NCBI GenBank assembly: GCA_009746045.1
Contig: RPFO01002007.1
Coordinates: forward strand, 1-36,446
Origin: Mesostigma viride
Taxonomy: Eukaryota > Streptophyta > Mesostigmatophyceae > Mesostigmatales > Mesostigmataceae
Length of the DNA: 36,446 nucleotides
Reading direction: 5' to 3'
The notes under the pieces were generated by a model. It did not search any database and was not told the origin of the DNA. It saw only the letters and a list, made by a program, of their open reading frames with translations. The position numbers and the translations under genes were made by a program. This document shows positions 35,924 to 36,446 of this stretch, one piece after another. Numbering within the stretch: the first letter of the stretch is position 1; every line of letters begins with the position of its first letter.

Positions 35924-36446
35924 TCCACGCCTGAGTACAATATCTCAACCAGCTATAAAGGACGCAGCGCGGCGCGACTGCCGCGGGCCCCCTAGAAGAT
36001 CGCATATATCCACCTAGGCCCAAAATAACTGGTCCGAATCGATCACATAAACTATCATAATTCCATACAAAAGTCCTGACACAGGGACAATTCCCAAATT
36101 AAGTCCCGGAATGAGTCCCAAAGTCCTACGAACTATGACAACAAGCCAAAATACATAATTTATTCCATTGTTGCGCCCGTTCCAAGGTCGGGCACGCAAC
36201 ACCCTCCCTCCCTTCCTTAGTTCCTTCCTTCCTTCCTGACCGACCCACCATGAACACAACGACACGACAAGCTCTCAGCATAACCGGTATGGCTCATAGC
36301 AATTCTGGGTATGCAATGCTGCTGAAATGTTGAAGTCGCTAGCCTCCCATGAAATTGATCTGCTGAGATGAAGAGGAAGCTGAGCCTACTAGCATCCCAA
36401 GCATGCCCAAGCATCCAGTCGATAGTCTAGCTAGCATGTCTACTCA
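35924..36446. other. Unassigned DNA, with a short CCTT/CCCT tract
   Basis: About 520 bp after the Ty3-B truncation with no recognisable gene. A short pyrimidine tetranucleotide tract lies at about 36198-36238. Confidence 0.4.

Overview
The window looks like nuclear DNA from a retrotransposon-rich eukaryote, probably a protist or alga. A green alga would fit, but nothing here proves the lineage. There are no bacterial-style operons, rRNA genes or complete tRNA genes. Almost everything recognisable belongs to LTR retrotransposons. TAA, TAG and TGA all act as stops, so the code appears standard.

Layout. Positions 1-21 are the tail of an LTR that matches the Ty1/copia-like element E2, followed by a gag-like fragment. 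Positions 478-19109 hold Ty3-A, a chromovirus-like Ty3/gypsy element coded on the minus strand, with identical-length 571-bp LTRs (TGTTACG...CGTAACA) and target-site duplication (TSD) CAGAG. Its 3' noncoding part is split by a nested minus-strand Ty1/copia-like element, E1 (1249-9101; 615/616-bp LTRs AGTT...AACT; TSD GGTAG). Positions 19110-20096 are flanking DNA. A second copia-like element, E2 (20097-28120; 696/693-bp LTRs AGTT...AACT; TSD GTAGA), follows, also on the minus strand. From 28126 to 31961 there is sparse host-like DNA with ATACGC hairpin repeats, a MATH/TRAF-like coding segment and about 760 bp of tetranucleotide arrays. Positions 31962 to about 35915 carry Ty3-B, a plus-strand copy of the Ty3 family truncated before reverse transcriptase. 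The last 0.5 kb is unassigned.

Most unusual content. (1) E1 and E2 encode a copia-type pol whose retropepsin-like domain lies between integrase and reverse transcriptase (IN-PR-RT-RH), rather than upstream of integrase. It has a DTN active-site triplet and an HGDD reverse-transcriptase box. (2) Both copia elements carry an extra ORF directly downstream of the 5' LTR and before gag. Both also carry the same tRNA T-arm/B-box-like 22-mer just after pol. (3) Ty3-A and Ty3-B carry an RG-rich ORF that spans the LTR/primer-binding-site junction, and a separate small protein resembling the RNase H1 hybrid-binding/viroplasmin domain before gag. (4) Ty3-A has a 771-codon, GC-rich, uninterrupted ORF downstream of integrase, while its gag, protease, integrase and chromodomain are frameshifted.

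How the parts work together. Each LTR pair supplies promoter and terminator. Gag (with a CCHC knuckle) would form the particle, and the pol domains would mature, copy and integrate the RNA. The LTR pairs differ at only a few positions, so all three insertions look recent. Several reading-frame breaks sit in homopolymers, so mutation and assembly error cannot be separated from sequence alone.
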